39,956 nucleotides of DNA from Pseudomonas entomophila (GTDB lineage Bacteria; Pseudomonadota; Gammaproteobacteria; Pseudomonadales; Pseudomonadaceae), in NCBI RefSeq assembly GCF_029478665.1, contig NZ_JARPQB010000050.1:1-39956 (forward strand). Direction: 5' to 3'. The translations under genes and the position numbers were made by a program. The notes below the pieces were generated by a model. The model did not search any database, had not been told where the DNA came from, and worked only from the letters and a program-made list of their open reading frames with translations. How positions within the stretch are numbered: position 1 is the stretch's first letter; every line of letters begins with the position of its first letter. Positions 9,501-18,021 of the stretch are shown here, one piece after another.

Positions 9501-10771
9501 CCGCTGGTCACGCTCAGGTGGCCCGGCGCCTCGACGGTGGCGGCATTGAGCTGCGTATCCTGCCCCGATTTCAGCTGGGCATCGCGCCGGGCCACGACCT
9601 GGGTGCCGTGCTCGCGGGTGTCGCTGTCGGTCTGGGTGCGCTGGTAGGTTTCCCAGTCGATGCCCAGCGCGCCGCTGCGCCAGTTCTCGCGCTTTTCCTG
9701 GAGCTTGCGGCTTTGCACGGTGTTCAGGGTAAGGTTGCGCCCGGCGTCGAGGCCGACGTCGCGCGCGCTGACATCGGCGGCGGCCAGGGTCAGGTCCTGG
9801 CCGCTGCGCAGCCCGACATCGCCTTGGCTGCTGTGGATACCGGCGCGGGTCGCCTCCAGCTTGTCGGCCACGGCCGCGCCGCTGATGTTCAGGTCGCCGG
9901 CCGAATCGATGCGCACGCCGTCACGCCCTTCGACCTGCACCGCGCCAACCCGCACGCCCGCGCCCTGCGCGGTGCTGACAATGTTGATGCGCCCCGCCTG
10001 CATCGCGCCGAACAGGCTGGCGTCGATGCGTTGCTCGGTGGTGTTGGCGCTTGGGTCGACGTGGGTGACCTGCCCGCTGGCGTAATCCACCTGCTGGCGA
10101 CCCGCGGTCAGGTTGAGCTGGTCACGCGCATCCAGGCGCCCCTGGCTGTCGATGCGCGGGGCGATCAGGTTGACCGAGCCACCATCGTTGCGCAGCCCGC
10201 CACCCTGCACCTGCAGTTGGCCGCTGGCGTCCTGGGTGCCCAGGCTCTTCAGCTTGCCCTCGCTCAGCTCGGGGCGGCCGACCACCAGGCTGGCATTGGG
10301 CGTGTTGATGAAACTGGCGCCGTTGACCGAGATGCCATTGGGGTTGGCCAGCACGTAGTCGGCGGCACGGCCGAAGATTTCCTGGGCGCCGTTGATCGCC
10401 GACGGGTTGCGGCTGACCACTTCGTTGAGGATCACGCTCGCCGCCTGGCCCTGGAACTGCGGGTTGGCCGCCAGCTGGCCGGCAAGCTGGGAATTGCCGG
10501 CCTGCAAGGCGTTGTTCAGCACCAGGCCCTGGCGGTCGACGTTGTAGTCGAGGAACTGGTTATGCGACAGCCCCGCGCCATTGGGCGCGACGATATTGAC
10601 GATGGGCACGCCACCCTGGGTCTGCAATTGCGCCGCGCCACCAGGGCCGGGCGCCACGACCACGCCCTCGGCCAGTGCCTGCGGCAGGCTGGCGGCGAGG
10701 AACAGGCTGGCAATCGCCCAGCGCAGTTTGCCCTGCGGCGAAAGGTGGAAGGCAAAGGTGTTCTTTGGCAT
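6521..10771 (-). CDS. Two-partner secretion exoprotein (filamentous haemagglutinin-like TpsA)
   Basis: 1416-residue secreted beta-helix protein. A Sec signal (about residues 1-34, ending LPQALAEG) is followed by the TPS secretion domain (about 40-290), with FLDYNVDRQGLVLNN and the NPNGI motif that directs recognition by TpsB. Residues 300-1300 are haemagglutinin repeats rich in G, S, T, N and Q. The C-terminus ends smoothly in DGLTTKG. No VENN motif, no pretoxin domain and no toxin tip is visible, and no small immunity gene follows, so a contact-dependent-inhibition function is unlikely; an adhesin or biofilm role is inferred. The start has GGAG 8 bp upstream. It lies 45 bp after tpsB and is clearly in an operon with it. 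Confidence 0.93.
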   Translation of the reverse strand: MPKNTFAFHLSPQGKLRWAIASLFLAASLPQALAEGVVVAPGPGGAAQLQTQGGVPIVNIVAPNGAGLSHNQFLDYNVDRQGLVLNNALQAGNSQLAGQLAANPQFQGQAASVILNEVVSRNPSAINGAQEIFGRAADYVLANPNGISVNGASFINTPNASLVVGRPELSEGKLKSLGTQDASGQLQVQGGGLRNDGGSVNLIAPRIDSQGRLDARDQLNLTAGRQQVDYASGQVTHVDPSANTTEQRIDASLFGAMQAGRINIVSTAQGAGVRVGAVQVEGRDGVRIDSAGDLNISGAAVADKLEATRAGIHSSQGDVGLRSGQDLTLAAADVSARDVGLDAGRNLTLNTVQSRKLQEKRENWRSGALGIDWETYQRTQTDSDTREHGTQVVARRDAQLKSGQDTQLNAATVEAPGHLSVTSGADLRVTAATERHVQTDQGKHTKGFWKADWDTRSEEQRSVTSQLKGGDIELRAKAAVLAEGAQLTSGKDIRIAGKQVQINNASRTDQRDSQNQQSKFFGVSHNEAKQNTRESTSVRSELVAGGNVGLNSTEGIDVVGSTVKASGTLNAEAAGDVKVTSAQDTREQNSASSNRGFVASAKETAPGSGQYRAGVGYASEQQGATRTDVKQQGSSLSGSEVQVNAGGELALKGATVKSTSGDTTLSGKQVSLLAEQDRHSESSDSSRTSGGIYLTAGLDRAGAGVEFAHGTQQDAASTTTAKTTGVDSAGKLTIKADTLASEGAQVNSAGQLSVTANQVDNRAASDTTSSSHQKSDWSADVGVNVEYKDIARPIAGVVKDVVDGKVTVKDALDGKLPLKDVKDVLDGKTSLTDALGKLGTPNLGVDLAVGHASEQRSEQTGTAVVGQFNGQGVELNVAGALKDQGTQYTANGGVLSVKAGSLQAEAASNTHNRTEQQVTADVSARVYTKTGEDLNVTANGSGGSKSLAEAKSTAVVGSYTGSQGLNIQVGGDARFEGSRFDGGQGAVAVTTGGKLALDQANNHERRDTGSLGGSGSLTVGTLPVGDKIDLGAGFQLDHAGEHIVDSKAQVASVKGSGSVQLVSGGDQVQQGTRIDAGGPVEAKAGGALDLQAASDTRTVTGSHLGGGLNLGGKAATGEQGRDLSGKLGGNFNVGQTNERSQTLTGGQLDSRGTVGLEGQSVHLQGTQVGAAGVNVGAGEGGLVLESAQSSQSRGNWGVDLKAGSNLSRNTPADAGQQVTTSKDFDLGGKVHVDYLQGATQQNSHITAGEVTLNSAGAAQLSGARVDGQQVGGKLAGGLTVQDRQDTTTSVRLDLGAGLAGKPGKAKEGQDKEGQEKAGFDYTPSFNAQGEFTRKAATKEASHIASERNLALEGQGVEQAGTLIGAQVKPLGYEVKATLDLPKLPEGGVPSVSLDNGKLKVGPVTVEGHVDGLTTKG
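8289..8380 (-). repeat. Three imperfect 23-bp repeats inside tpsA
   Basis: Copies at 8289-8311, 8328-8350 and 8358-8380 share the pattern TTGCC(g/a)TC-n5-CATCCTTGAC. They encode a charged VKD(V/A)xDGK repeat at about residues 797-828, quite unlike the surrounding beta-helix sequence. Confidence 0.8.
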
Positions 10772-10816
10772 AGGTCACTCTCCATGTAGGTGCTGCAATT
10801 CACTGCGCGATCGCGG

Positions 10817-12538
10817 TCAGATCTGCAGGCCGGCCCGGAACAGCCAGACTTCGGGTTCGTGGCGCAGGCCACTGGGCGTGGTCAGGCCACGCTGGTAGTC
10901 GACATCGATCTGCAGGGCCTTGTAGCCCAGGCTCAGGCCGACACTGGCACCGCTCAGGCGTTGGCTCGAGGCGCCGTGATCGGCCTTGATCCAGCCATGG
11001 TCGAGGCCAATGCGCGGGGTGATCGCAAAGGGCCCGTCATGGCGCAGGGGCAGGCGCAAGGTGTTGCGCCAGATCGCCCCGTTGGCACCGGACACGCTGT
11101 TGACCCGATAGCCGCGCACGGCGGAATCGTCGGTACCAAGCAACTGCTCGATGGCCGGCAGCGGGTCGGGGCTGTATTGCACGTTGAGTTGGCTCTGCCA
11201 TTGCCAGGCCTGCCCGCCGAGCTGGCCGTTGCGCCACTGGCCAAGGCTGGCGCGGTACTTGTGGAACTGCGCCTTGGGCAGGTCACCGTTCAGGCGCCGA
11301 CCATCGTCGTCGGCGCCGAGCCAGCGCAGGCCCTGGGCATAGTTGAAGTCGAGGTTCCACACCGCGCGGTCGAGCCAGAACAGGTTGAGCCCGGCCTCGG
11401 CCACTGTCAGGGTCGGGCTCTGCACATCCAGCCGCACCTTGGCGAACTCCGTGTCGACCTCCTTGTGCGCCAGCTGCAGGTTGGCGCTCAACTGGTGTTG
11501 CTGGTCGCGCCACAGCACCCGCTCGCTGCGCAGGCTGAGCTGGTCGGTGATGCCGGTGCTGTGCAGGGTGACGCTGCTGAGCTTGAACGGCGAGCGGTAC
11601 TCGGCATGGCTGGCGAACAGGCTGAAGGTCCAGTAGCCGTAAGGGATGGCGTAGTAGAGGCTGGCATTGCGGCTGTAGCGGTCGCCCTGGTTGAGGGTGT
11701 CGCTGGCGCTGAGGCTGAGCAGGTCGTTGAGCGCCAGCGGGTTGTCCAGGCTCAGGCTGAGCACCTGGCGATCACGCCCGGTGCCGGCGCTGCCCAGGTT
11801 GTCCAGGCCCAGCCCCACGGCCACCCGCGGCTGCCCGGCGCTGCGCGAGCGCAAAACGATCCGCGAGGCGCCGGGCTGGCTGCCCGGGGCGATATCCGCG
11901 GTCAGGTCGACCGACCGCAGGCGGTTGAGCTGGTCAAGGCCCTGCTCCAGGTCGCGCAGGTTCAACGGCTCGCCCAGCATGCCGGGGAAGGCGCCGGCCA
12001 GGGACACCGGCAGGCGTTGATCGGCCAGTTCGATGGCCTCCAGGTAACCTTCGTCGACCAGGATATCCAGCGAATGCCCTGCGGCGGGAGCGCTGCTCAG
12101 GTAAGGCCGGCTTGCGATATAGCCCTTCTCGACATACAGCGCGGTGAGGGTTGCCAGCAGGTGATTGATCTGGCCCACGCCCATGCAAGGGGTGACCAGG
12201 GGCTCGATGCGGGCGTTGAGCGTGGCGCGGTCGATCAGCGTGACGCCACCGACGCGCACGCCCGCCAGGGGCCAGCACTGTGCATCCGGGGTCACGGCCT
12301 GGGGCGTCTGCGGTGTCGTCGGCGAGGGACCAAACGCGCCGCGTTGCAATTGCCGACGGCGTTGCTCCAACTGCAACTGTTGCAGGTCGGTCTGCTGCTG
12401 TTGCTGTTGGCGCAGCACTTCCTGCCCCGAGGCGACTGTTTCGGCGTGCGCAAGACCGGCACACAGGCACAGCCACATGGCAGGCAACAACCGGCTGGGC
12501 GTGACGGAACGGCGGGACATGGCAGGCAGGTACAACAT
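10817..12538 (-). CDS. Two-partner secretion outer-membrane transporter (TpsB/ShlB/FhaC family)
   Basis: Outer-membrane Omp85-superfamily pore that exports the neighbouring TpsA. The protein has about 573 residues. A signal peptide ending GLAHAET is followed by a glutamine-rich helix (QQQQQQTDLQQLQLEQRRR), two POTRA domains (about 70-220), and a 16-strand-type barrel with the family motif around RSRSAGQPRVAVGLGLDN. A GTG 27 bases further upstream and an ATG at 12520 are alternative starts. None has a strong ribosome binding site, so the exact N-terminus is uncertain. It is first in the tpsB-tpsA operon. Confidence 0.9.
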   Translation of the reverse strand: MLYLPAMSRRSVTPSRLLPAMWLCLCAGLAHAETVASGQEVLRQQQQQQTDLQQLQLEQRRRQLQRGAFGPSPTTPQTPQAVTPDAQCWPLAGVRVGGVTLIDRATLNARIEPLVTPCMGVGQINHLLATLTALYVEKGYIASRPYLSSAPAAGHSLDILVDEGYLEAIELADQRLPVSLAGAFPGMLGEPLNLRDLEQGLDQLNRLRSVDLTADIAPGSQPGASRIVLRSRSAGQPRVAVGLGLDNLGSAGTGRDRQVLSLSLDNPLALNDLLSLSASDTLNQGDRYSRNASLYYAIPYGYWTFSLFASHAEYRSPFKLSSVTLHSTGITDQLSLRSERVLWRDQQHQLSANLQLAHKEVDTEFAKVRLDVQSPTLTVAEAGLNLFWLDRAVWNLDFNYAQGLRWLGADDDGRRLNGDLPKAQFHKYRASLGQWRNGQLGGQAWQWQSQLNVQYSPDPLPAIEQLLGTDDSAVRGYRVNSVSGANGAIWRNTLRLPLRHDGPFAITPRIGLDHGWIKADHGASSQRLSGASVGLSLGYKALQIDVDYQRGLTTPSGLRHEPEVWLFRAGLQI

Positions 12539-12755
12539 ACAACACCCATTCGGACAGAACTGCACAACTAACGCATTCAGGCCGTCGGGTTCTTTAACTT
12601 TCCGGCGTGCCTACTTCAGGTTATCGGCCCTCGTCTTGAAACTTGAGAAAGTTCGGAAAATTGGCGTCATTAGTTCGGCGATTAGTTGCACATCATTTTG
12701 ATAGCAACCTACGCAAACCCATCTGCCTCGCAGGTTCCATAAAACACGAAACGAG

Positions 12756-12770
12756 GATTGTCGAACAATC
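12756..12770. promoter_or_regulatory. 15-bp dyad, possible operator of tpsBA
   Basis: GATTGT-CGA-ACAATC is a perfect 6-bp dyad in the A+T-rich tract about 220 bp upstream of tpsB. Size and position suit a dimeric regulator. The identity of any binding protein is unknown. Confidence 0.4.
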
Positions 12771-12882
12771 AGACGAAAGCAGAATGCCCGCTTTCAAATA
12801 GACACGAATCACCGGGCAACAACTTTAGAGCGGGATTCGAAGAGGGACGGTCATCAAGACCATTACGCGGGGAAGTTGCAGT

Positions 12883-12903
12883 ACGGGGCGCCAGGCGCCC
12901 CGT
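12883..12903 (-). terminator. GC-rich hairpin after the LysE-type exporter gene
   Basis: ACGGGGCGCC and GGCGCCCCGT form a perfect 10-bp inverted repeat around one base, 14 bp past the stop of the leftward gene. No T tract follows, so it is a weak or Rho-assisted terminator at best. Confidence 0.45.
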
Positions 12904-12916
12904 CATGAATATTCGC

Positions 12917-13558
12917 TCAGGCCGTCTGCCGACGCATCGCCAGGATCGCCGCGCCAAACCCGATGAAGGTCGAGCCCACCACCCGGCTCACCCAACGCGA
13001 CAGCGACGGGCGGGTCAACACGCCCTTGGCCCGTGCGGCGAGCGCGGCGTACAAGCTCAGGGAGGTCAGCGACAGCAGGATGAAGATCCCGGTGAGGATC
13101 AGGAACTGCGGCAACAATGCCGCGCCCTGGTCGATGAACTGCGGGAACAGCGCGGTGAAGAACATCGTCGCCTTGGGGTTGGTGACCGCGGTCAGGAACG
13201 CCGACTTGTACAGTTTCAACGGCGTCGGCCGGCGCTTGCCCGCGCCCTCCTCCATGCCCTCGACCAGCATCGGGCTCTTCTTCAACAGCTGCCGCGCACC
13301 GAGGTAGAACAGGTAGCCGGCACCGATGACCTTGACCGCGTTGAACAGCATTTCCGAACTGGCCAGCAACGCCCCCAGCCCGAGCATCGCTGCCGCCGAC
13401 AGGCAGAACAGCCCGGTGGCGTTGCCCAGCGACGACCACACCGCGCTGCGTTGACCATGGGCCAGGCTGTTGTTGATCGCCATGAGCGTGGCGGGGCCTG
13501 GGCTGGCGATGGCGATCGCGGCGACCAGGGTGAAGGCGAGAAGCGAGTGAGTGTCCAT
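12917..13558 (-). CDS. LysE/RhtB-family amino-acid exporter
   Basis: 213-residue inner-membrane protein with six hydrophobic segments. The N-terminal family signature ASPGPATLMAINNSLAHGQR is intact, as is the loop GAGYLFYLGARQLL. Such proteins export amino acids or homoserine-type compounds; the substrate is not deducible here. The length is typical. It is divergent from the DUF3885 gene (about 100 bp apart). The ribosome binding site is weak. Confidence 0.9.
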   Translation of the reverse strand: MDTHSLLAFTLVAAIAIASPGPATLMAINNSLAHGQRSAVWSSLGNATGLFCLSAAAMLGLGALLASSEMLFNAVKVIGAGYLFYLGARQLLKKSPMLVEGMEEGAGKRRPTPLKLYKSAFLTAVTNPKATMFFTALFPQFIDQGAALLPQFLILTGIFILLSLTSLSLYAALAARAKGVLTRPSLSRWVSRVVGSTFIGFGAAILAMRRQTA

Positions 13559-13657
13559 GTTCAGGCTCGTGCAAGGCTACGGAACCCGCATCATACAGCG
13601 GCTTCGCGGCAACGGATGCGCTGGCGTATCATCCCGTTGCTTCAGGGAGTGAGACCT

Positions 13658-14305
13658 GTGACTGTCGAGGGACATGTGAATCTGCAAGGCGAAATCGAAC
13701 GCATCTTCGGGCGTGACTGCTTTACCCGCCCGGTCTACTACAACTACCCGGGCGGCCTGCGCTTCGAGCTGTCCGAGTCGGGTGGCGTGATCGAGCAGTT
13801 CATTACCGCGCTGCGCAAGGCCATGGAAGTCTGCAGCGATGTGTTTCGCGATGAACAGGCACTGGTGGTCTGCCTGCGTGGCCACAGCAAAGTCATCACC
13901 GAGACATCCCGCCAGGTGCTGCGTGCGCTGGGTGACGCCGGTATCACCGTTGCCCGGGAACGTTCGTTGTGGCGCGACCCGATCGCGCCGGATGACGGGT
14001 GGGACGAACATACGCCGGAGTACTGGGTCACCCTGGCCTTCGAAGTGCCGACCAGCCACTTGCAGGCCTTGCTGTGGTGCGCGCTGGCCAGCGACTTCCC
14101 GATCACGCCCAACCCTTCCTGCCTGCTGTACCTGTTCAACCTGCCCCAGCAGTTGATGGTCTGGCCTTATGACGACCGGGGTATGGATGTGGTCGGGCCC
14201 AACCATGCCCGGCTTGAGCAGCTGTACCACCAGTACAACCGCTACCTGCTGGACCATGATCGCCAAACAATGGATGCCGTGTTCGCGGGCCCAGGTTTGT
14301 CATAG
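13658..14305 (+). CDS. DUF3885 domain protein
   Basis: 215-residue soluble protein of unknown function. The frame is open for 900 bases upstream, but that part is the shadow of the opposite-strand exporter. GTG 13658 is preceded by AGGGAG at 9 bp. The region IERIFGRDCFTRPVYYNYPG followed by GLRFELSESGG matches DUF3885, a family scattered in bacteria without known activity. No signal peptide or membrane segment. It is monocistronic, with a REP pair downstream. Confidence 0.8.
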   Translation: MTVEGHVNLQGEIERIFGRDCFTRPVYYNYPGGLRFELSESGGVIEQFITALRKAMEVCSDVFRDEQALVVCLRGHSKVITETSRQVLRALGDAGITVARERSLWRDPIAPDDGWDEHTPEYWVTLAFEVPTSHLQALLWCALASDFPITPNPSCLLYLFNLPQQLMVWPYDDRGMDVVGPNHARLEQLYHQYNRYLLDHDRQTMDAVFAGPGLS

Positions 14306-14383
14306 CAATACGCGTGGGGCTTGCCCGCAATACGGTAGAAGACTCACTGCTGCATTCACGGCCCCCAAGCCCTGCGCGATCCT

Positions 14384-14500
14384 TGTGGGAGCGGCCTTGT
14401 GTCGCGAAAGGGCCGCAAAGCGGCCCAAGCGATCATTGCACCGACACTGAAAGCCTGGGGTCGCTACGCAGCCCTTTCGCGACACAAGGCCGCTCCCACA
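14384..14500. repeat. REP pair (inverted), GTGGGAGCGGCC family
   Basis: TGTGGGAGCGGCCTTGTGTC-GCGAAAGGGC faces GCCCTTTCGC-GACACAAGGCCGCTCCCACA. The outer arms are perfectly complementary over about 30 bases, with about 57 bp between. It lies between the DUF3885 and GNAT genes. Confidence 0.88.
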
Positions 14501-14578
14501 CGGTCAAACATAAACTGCTAGAAACCACCAGAACGATAGCTGGCTGCCCGTCACCGAAAACAACAAAAGGAACTGCCC

Positions 14579-15061
14579 ATGCCCCGCCTGGATTGGCTCG
14601 AACACCACATGGCCCATTGCGACACCTTGGCGCAATGGCTGCATCAACAGTTCCACTACGAGTTCCAGGATTTCCCCCTGCCAGCCTGGCAACGCGAGTT
14701 CGCCGAAGGGCAGCGCAATGGCCAGTGGAAGTGCCTGGTGGCATTGGACGGCGACCGGTTGCTGGGCAGTGCCGCACTGGCCGTCGACGACCTGCCCGAA
14801 CGACCGGAGCTCGGGCCCTGGCTGGCTTGCGTGTTCGTCAGCCCGCAGGCACGTGGCCAGGGCCTCGCCGAACGGTTGATCGAAGGGATCTGCAATCATG
14901 CCCGTGACGGCGGCATCTCGACGCTGTACTTGCATACCCATGACCAGCACGCCTATTACGCGAAGCGTGGATGGCGCCTGATGGAGCGGTTCGAGGCATG
15001 GGGCGAGGCGCAATGGCTCATGTCTCGTGACCTTGCCGCCAATGCCCCTGACATGCCATGA
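14579..15061 (+). CDS. GNAT-family N-acetyltransferase
   Basis: 160 residues. The acetyl-CoA binding loop is RGQGLAERLIEGI (about 105-117), preceded by LACVFVSPQ. The C-terminal HDQHAYYAKRGW is the usual GNAT beta6-alpha4 segment. AAAAGGA precedes the ATG. Substrate unknown. It stands alone between two REP elements. Confidence 0.85.
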   Translation: MPRLDWLEHHMAHCDTLAQWLHQQFHYEFQDFPLPAWQREFAEGQRNGQWKCLVALDGDRLLGSAALAVDDLPERPELGPWLACVFVSPQARGQGLAERLIEGICNHARDGGISTLYLHTHDQHAYYAKRGWRLMERFEAWGEAQWLMSRDLAANAPDMP

Positions 15062-15095
15062 CCCTGCGCGAGCCACTGCCCTGGGCTGACTGTAC

Positions 15096-15129
15096 AGGCC
15101 CTTTCGCCGGCAAGGCCGGCTCCTACAGG
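15096..15129. repeat. Single REP unit, GTAGGAGCCGGCC family
   Basis: One copy, inverted: GCCCTTTCGCCGGCAAGG followed by CCGGCTCCTACAGG. It is unpaired and lies in the 240-bp region before the molybdenum hydroxylase genes. Confidence 0.75.
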
Positions 15130-15301
15130 TATGGCGCGGCCCCGTGGGCTGCGCTTGCGTATTCCGCCGAATTGCTTGCCTGATCCTCTCGACCTGCGGG
15201 GTGTATCGGTTCCGCAACGTTTCCCCTGTGCTAGCGTTTCCAGATTGGGGAACAACGTATTCCCCTGCCGCGAAACCAACCGATGATCAGCAGGTGAGCC
15301 C

Positions 15302-15757
15302 ATGGAACTACGCATCAACCAGCAGACCTACCAGGTCGAGGCCGACGCCGACACGCCCTTGCTCTGGGTGATCCGCGACGACCTGGGCCTGACCGGCACC
15401 AAGTACGGCTGCGGCCTGGCCCAGTGCGGCGCCTGCTCGGTGCTGGTGGACGGCAACGTGGTGCGCGCCTGCGTCACCCCGGTGGCCGGCGTGGTCGGCC
15501 GCGAGGTCACCACCATCGAGGCCATCGAGCAGGACGCGGTCGGCAAGCGCGTGGTCGCCGCCTGGGTCGAGCACCAGGTGGCCCAATGCGGCTACTGCCA
15601 GTCCGGCCAGGTGATGGCGGCCACCGCGCTGCTCAAGCACACCCCCAAACCGAGCGATGCGCAGATCGACGCGGCCATGGTCAACCTGTGCCGCTGCGGC
15701 GCCTACAACGCCATCCATGCCGCCGTGCACGACCTGGCCCAAGGGGAGAACGCCTGA
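15302..15757 (+). CDS. iorA: Molybdenum hydroxylase iron-sulfur subunit (IorA-like)
   Basis: 151-residue small subunit carrying two [2Fe-2S] clusters that pass electrons away from the molybdenum site. The plant-ferredoxin-type ligands are Cys37, Cys42, Cys45 and Cys57; the second cluster has Cys96, Cys99, Cys130 and Cys132. The length matches isoquinoline 1-oxidoreductase alpha and the NicA type. The name IorA reflects family, not proven substrate. It overlaps the next gene by one base (TGATG), indicating translational coupling. AGGTGA serves as ribosome binding site. Confidence 0.9.
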   Translation: MELRINQQTYQVEADADTPLLWVIRDDLGLTGTKYGCGLAQCGACSVLVDGNVVRACVTPVAGVVGREVTTIEAIEQDAVGKRVVAAWVEHQVAQCGYCQSGQVMAATALLKHTPKPSDAQIDAAMVNLCRCGAYNAIHAAVHDLAQGENA

Positions 15758-18003
15758 TGAACGCGCGTATCGATTCCCCCGATGACCTGTTGCGCCTGCG
15801 CAACGGCGAAACCGTCAACCTGTCGCGCCGGCGCTTCCTCGCCAGCACTGCCATTGGCGCGCTGGTGCTGGGCTTCGGGCTGCCACTGGGCTCGCCACGG
15901 GTCCAGGCCGCCGCGGCCACCACCGAACGCGGCACCCAGGTGCCGGCCTTCCTGGAAATCCGCCCGGACGGCAGCGTGCACCTGCTCAGCCCGTTCATGG
16001 AAGGTGGGCAAGGCGTCAATACCGCCATGGCGCAGATCATCGGCGAGGAACTGGATGCCGACCCCGCGACCTTCGTGGTCGACAGCGCGCCGCCGGGTGA
16101 AGCCTACGTGGTGATGGAAAACGGTTGGCGCATCACTGGCGGCAGCATGTCGGTGCGCATGAGCTACCCGACCATGCGCCGCCTGGGGGCCCTGGCCCGG
16201 GCCATGCTGCTGCAGGCCGGCGCCGCGCAATTGGGGGTGCCGGTCAGCGAACTGACCACGAAGCCCGGCAAGGTAGTGCACACGGCCTCGGGTCGTGAAT
16301 TGGGCTATGGCGAACTGGCCGGCAAGGCCATGGACCTGCCGGTGCCGGACCCGGCCAGCGTCACGCTGCGCGACCCTGGCCAGTTCCGCTGGATCGGCAA
16401 GCCGGTGCAGCGCCTCGACGCCCACGACAAGTCCACCGGCAAGGCAATCTACAGCATTGATATCAAGGTCGACGGCATGCTTCACGCCGCCGTGCAGCAC
16501 GCGCCACGCCTGGGCATGACCGTGGGCGGCCTGCGCAACGAAGAGCAGGTCAAGACCATGAAAGGGGTGCACTCGGTGCATCCGTTACCCGGCGCGGTAG
16601 CGGTGGTCGCCGAGCGCTGGTGGCACGCCAAGCGCGCCGTGGAAGCGCTGCAGGTGGACTGGCAAGCGCCTGGCGCCGACAGCCAGGTGCGGCCGATGCC
16701 CGCCGACTTCTCCAGCGACGGCTGGCGCGATCACCTGGCCGCCCAGACCGGGCCGAGCCGCGACGAGGAGAACCATGGCGATGTCGCCACCGCCCTGGCC
16801 GGCGCCAAGACCACGGTCGAGGCCACCTACCACAACCAGTTCCTCAACCATGCGCAGCTGGAACCGCCCTCCGCCACCGCCCGTTTCAACCCCGACGGCA
16901 CGCTGGAAGTGTGGCTGCCCAACCAGGCGCAGGACATGTTCCGCGACGACATCGCCAAGCGCACCGGCCTGGACCCGGCACGGATAACCCTGCACTCGCC
17001 ATTGCTCGGTGGCTTCTTCGGCCGGCACTTCCTGTACGACTCGGCCAACCCCTACCCGCAGGCCATCGCCCTGGCCAAGGCCGTGGGCCGACCAGTGAAA
17101 CTGATCTGGAGCCGTGAAGAGGAGTTCCTGCGCGACGCCATGCGCCCCATGGCCGTGGTCAAGTTCCGCGCCGGACTGGACGACAAGGGCCTGCCGGTGG
17201 CCATCGAGGCAATCAGCGCGACAGAAGGCCCAACCGAGGCCATCGCCGGCAAGCAGGGCGACAAGGTCGACCCCACCGCCCTGGAAGGGCTGTCGGGCAA
17301 GGCCTACGCCATCGCCAACAAACGCATCGCGCAGATCTACGTCAAAGGCCCGGCCATGCTGGGTTACTGGCGCTCGGTGGGCAATTCGCTGAACGACTTC
17401 TTCTACGAATCATTCCTTGACGAACTGGCTGACAAAGGCGGCCACGACCCCTTCGAACTGCGCCTGCACCTGCTGCGCGACAATCCGCGCCTGACCACGC
17501 TGCTGCAGGCGGTGGGCGAGCTGTCCGGTGGCTGGAAGCGCGGCCCGTTCACCGCCGAGGACGGCAGCAAGCGCGCCCGTGGCGTGGCCATGGCCTCGCC
17601 GTTCGGTTCTGAAGCAGCGGTGATCGCCGAAGTCTCGCTGGAGGGTGGCCAGGTCAAGGTGCACGACATCTGGCAGGCCATCGACCCGGGCAGCATCGTC
17701 AACCCGGCGATCATCGAGGCGCAGGTCAACGGCGCGGTATCCCTGGGGCTGTCCCAGGTGCTGCTGGAAGAATCGGTGTGGCTGAACGGCATGCCACGGG
17801 CACGCAACTATGACCTGTACCCGGTGCTGCCACCATCGCGCATGGCCCGGGTGCATGTGCGCATTGTCGAAAGCGGCGCGAAGATGGGCGGCATCGGTGA
17901 ACCGCCGCTGCCGGCCGTGGCGCCCGCGGTGGCCAACGCCGTGGCGCAACTTACCGGCCAGCGCGTGCGCAGCATGCCCCTGAGCCGCCACACGTTCAGC
18001 TGA
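15757..18003 (+). CDS. iorB: Molybdenum hydroxylase molybdopterin subunit, Tat-exported (IorB-like)
   Basis: 748-residue catalytic subunit of the xanthine oxidase family, long-chain single-polypeptide type. A twin-arginine motif (SRRRFLAS, residues 23-30) and hydrophobic stretch indicate export folded to the periplasm, presumably with IorA as hitch-hiker. The molybdopterin-domain sequence GGFFGRHFLYD is visible. Near the C-terminus, GGIGEPPLPAVAPAVANA carries the conserved catalytic glutamate. Substrates of relatives are N-heteroaromatics (isoquinoline, nicotinate) or aldehydes; which applies is not deducible. No FAD subunit is encoded. The cytochrome c gene 18 bp downstream is the likely electron acceptor. 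Confidence 0.9.
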   Translation: MNARIDSPDDLLRLRNGETVNLSRRRFLASTAIGALVLGFGLPLGSPRVQAAAATTERGTQVPAFLEIRPDGSVHLLSPFMEGGQGVNTAMAQIIGEELDADPATFVVDSAPPGEAYVVMENGWRITGGSMSVRMSYPTMRRLGALARAMLLQAGAAQLGVPVSELTTKPGKVVHTASGRELGYGELAGKAMDLPVPDPASVTLRDPGQFRWIGKPVQRLDAHDKSTGKAIYSIDIKVDGMLHAAVQHAPRLGMTVGGLRNEEQVKTMKGVHSVHPLPGAVAVVAERWWHAKRAVEALQVDWQAPGADSQVRPMPADFSSDGWRDHLAAQTGPSRDEENHGDVATALAGAKTTVEATYHNQFLNHAQLEPPSATARFNPDGTLEVWLPNQAQDMFRDDIAKRTGLDPARITLHSPLLGGFFGRHFLYDSANPYPQAIALAKAVGRPVKLIWSREEEFLRDAMRPMAVVKFRAGLDDKGLPVAIEAISATEGPTEAIAGKQGDKVDPTALEGLSGKAYAIANKRIAQIYVKGPAMLGYWRSVGNSLNDFFYESFLDELADKGGHDPFELRLHLLRDNPRLTTLLQAVGELSGGWKRGPFTAEDGSKRARGVAMASPFGSEAAVIAEVSLEGGQVKVHDIWQAIDPGSIVNPAIIEAQVNGAVSLGLSQVLLEESVWLNGMPRARNYDLYPVLPPSRMARVHVRIVESGAKMGGIGEPPLPAVAPAVANAVAQLTGQRVRSMPLSRHTFS

Positions 18004-18021
18004 CACGACAAGGACTGCCCA

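Larger units (their letters stand above)
12539..12916. other. Intergenic region upstream of tpsBA
   Basis: About 380 bp with no convincing gene, clearly richer in A+T than its surroundings. It separates the leftward lysE-type gene from the leftward tps operon and must hold the tps promoter. It contains a 15-bp dyad at 12756-12770 and a GC-rich hairpin at 12883-12903. No clear -35/-10 pair could be assigned with confidence. Confidence 0.6.

Noticed and set aside
8735..10789. Long open frames on the plus strand through tpsA and tpsB
   Set aside because: Mirror frames of the repetitive, GC-rich tps genes; no ribosome binding sites and no domain pattern.
12758..13657. N-terminal 300 codons of the open frame leading into the DUF3885 gene
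   Set aside because: Antisense to the LysE-type exporter and without protein-like composition; the GTG at 13658 has a good ribosome binding site.
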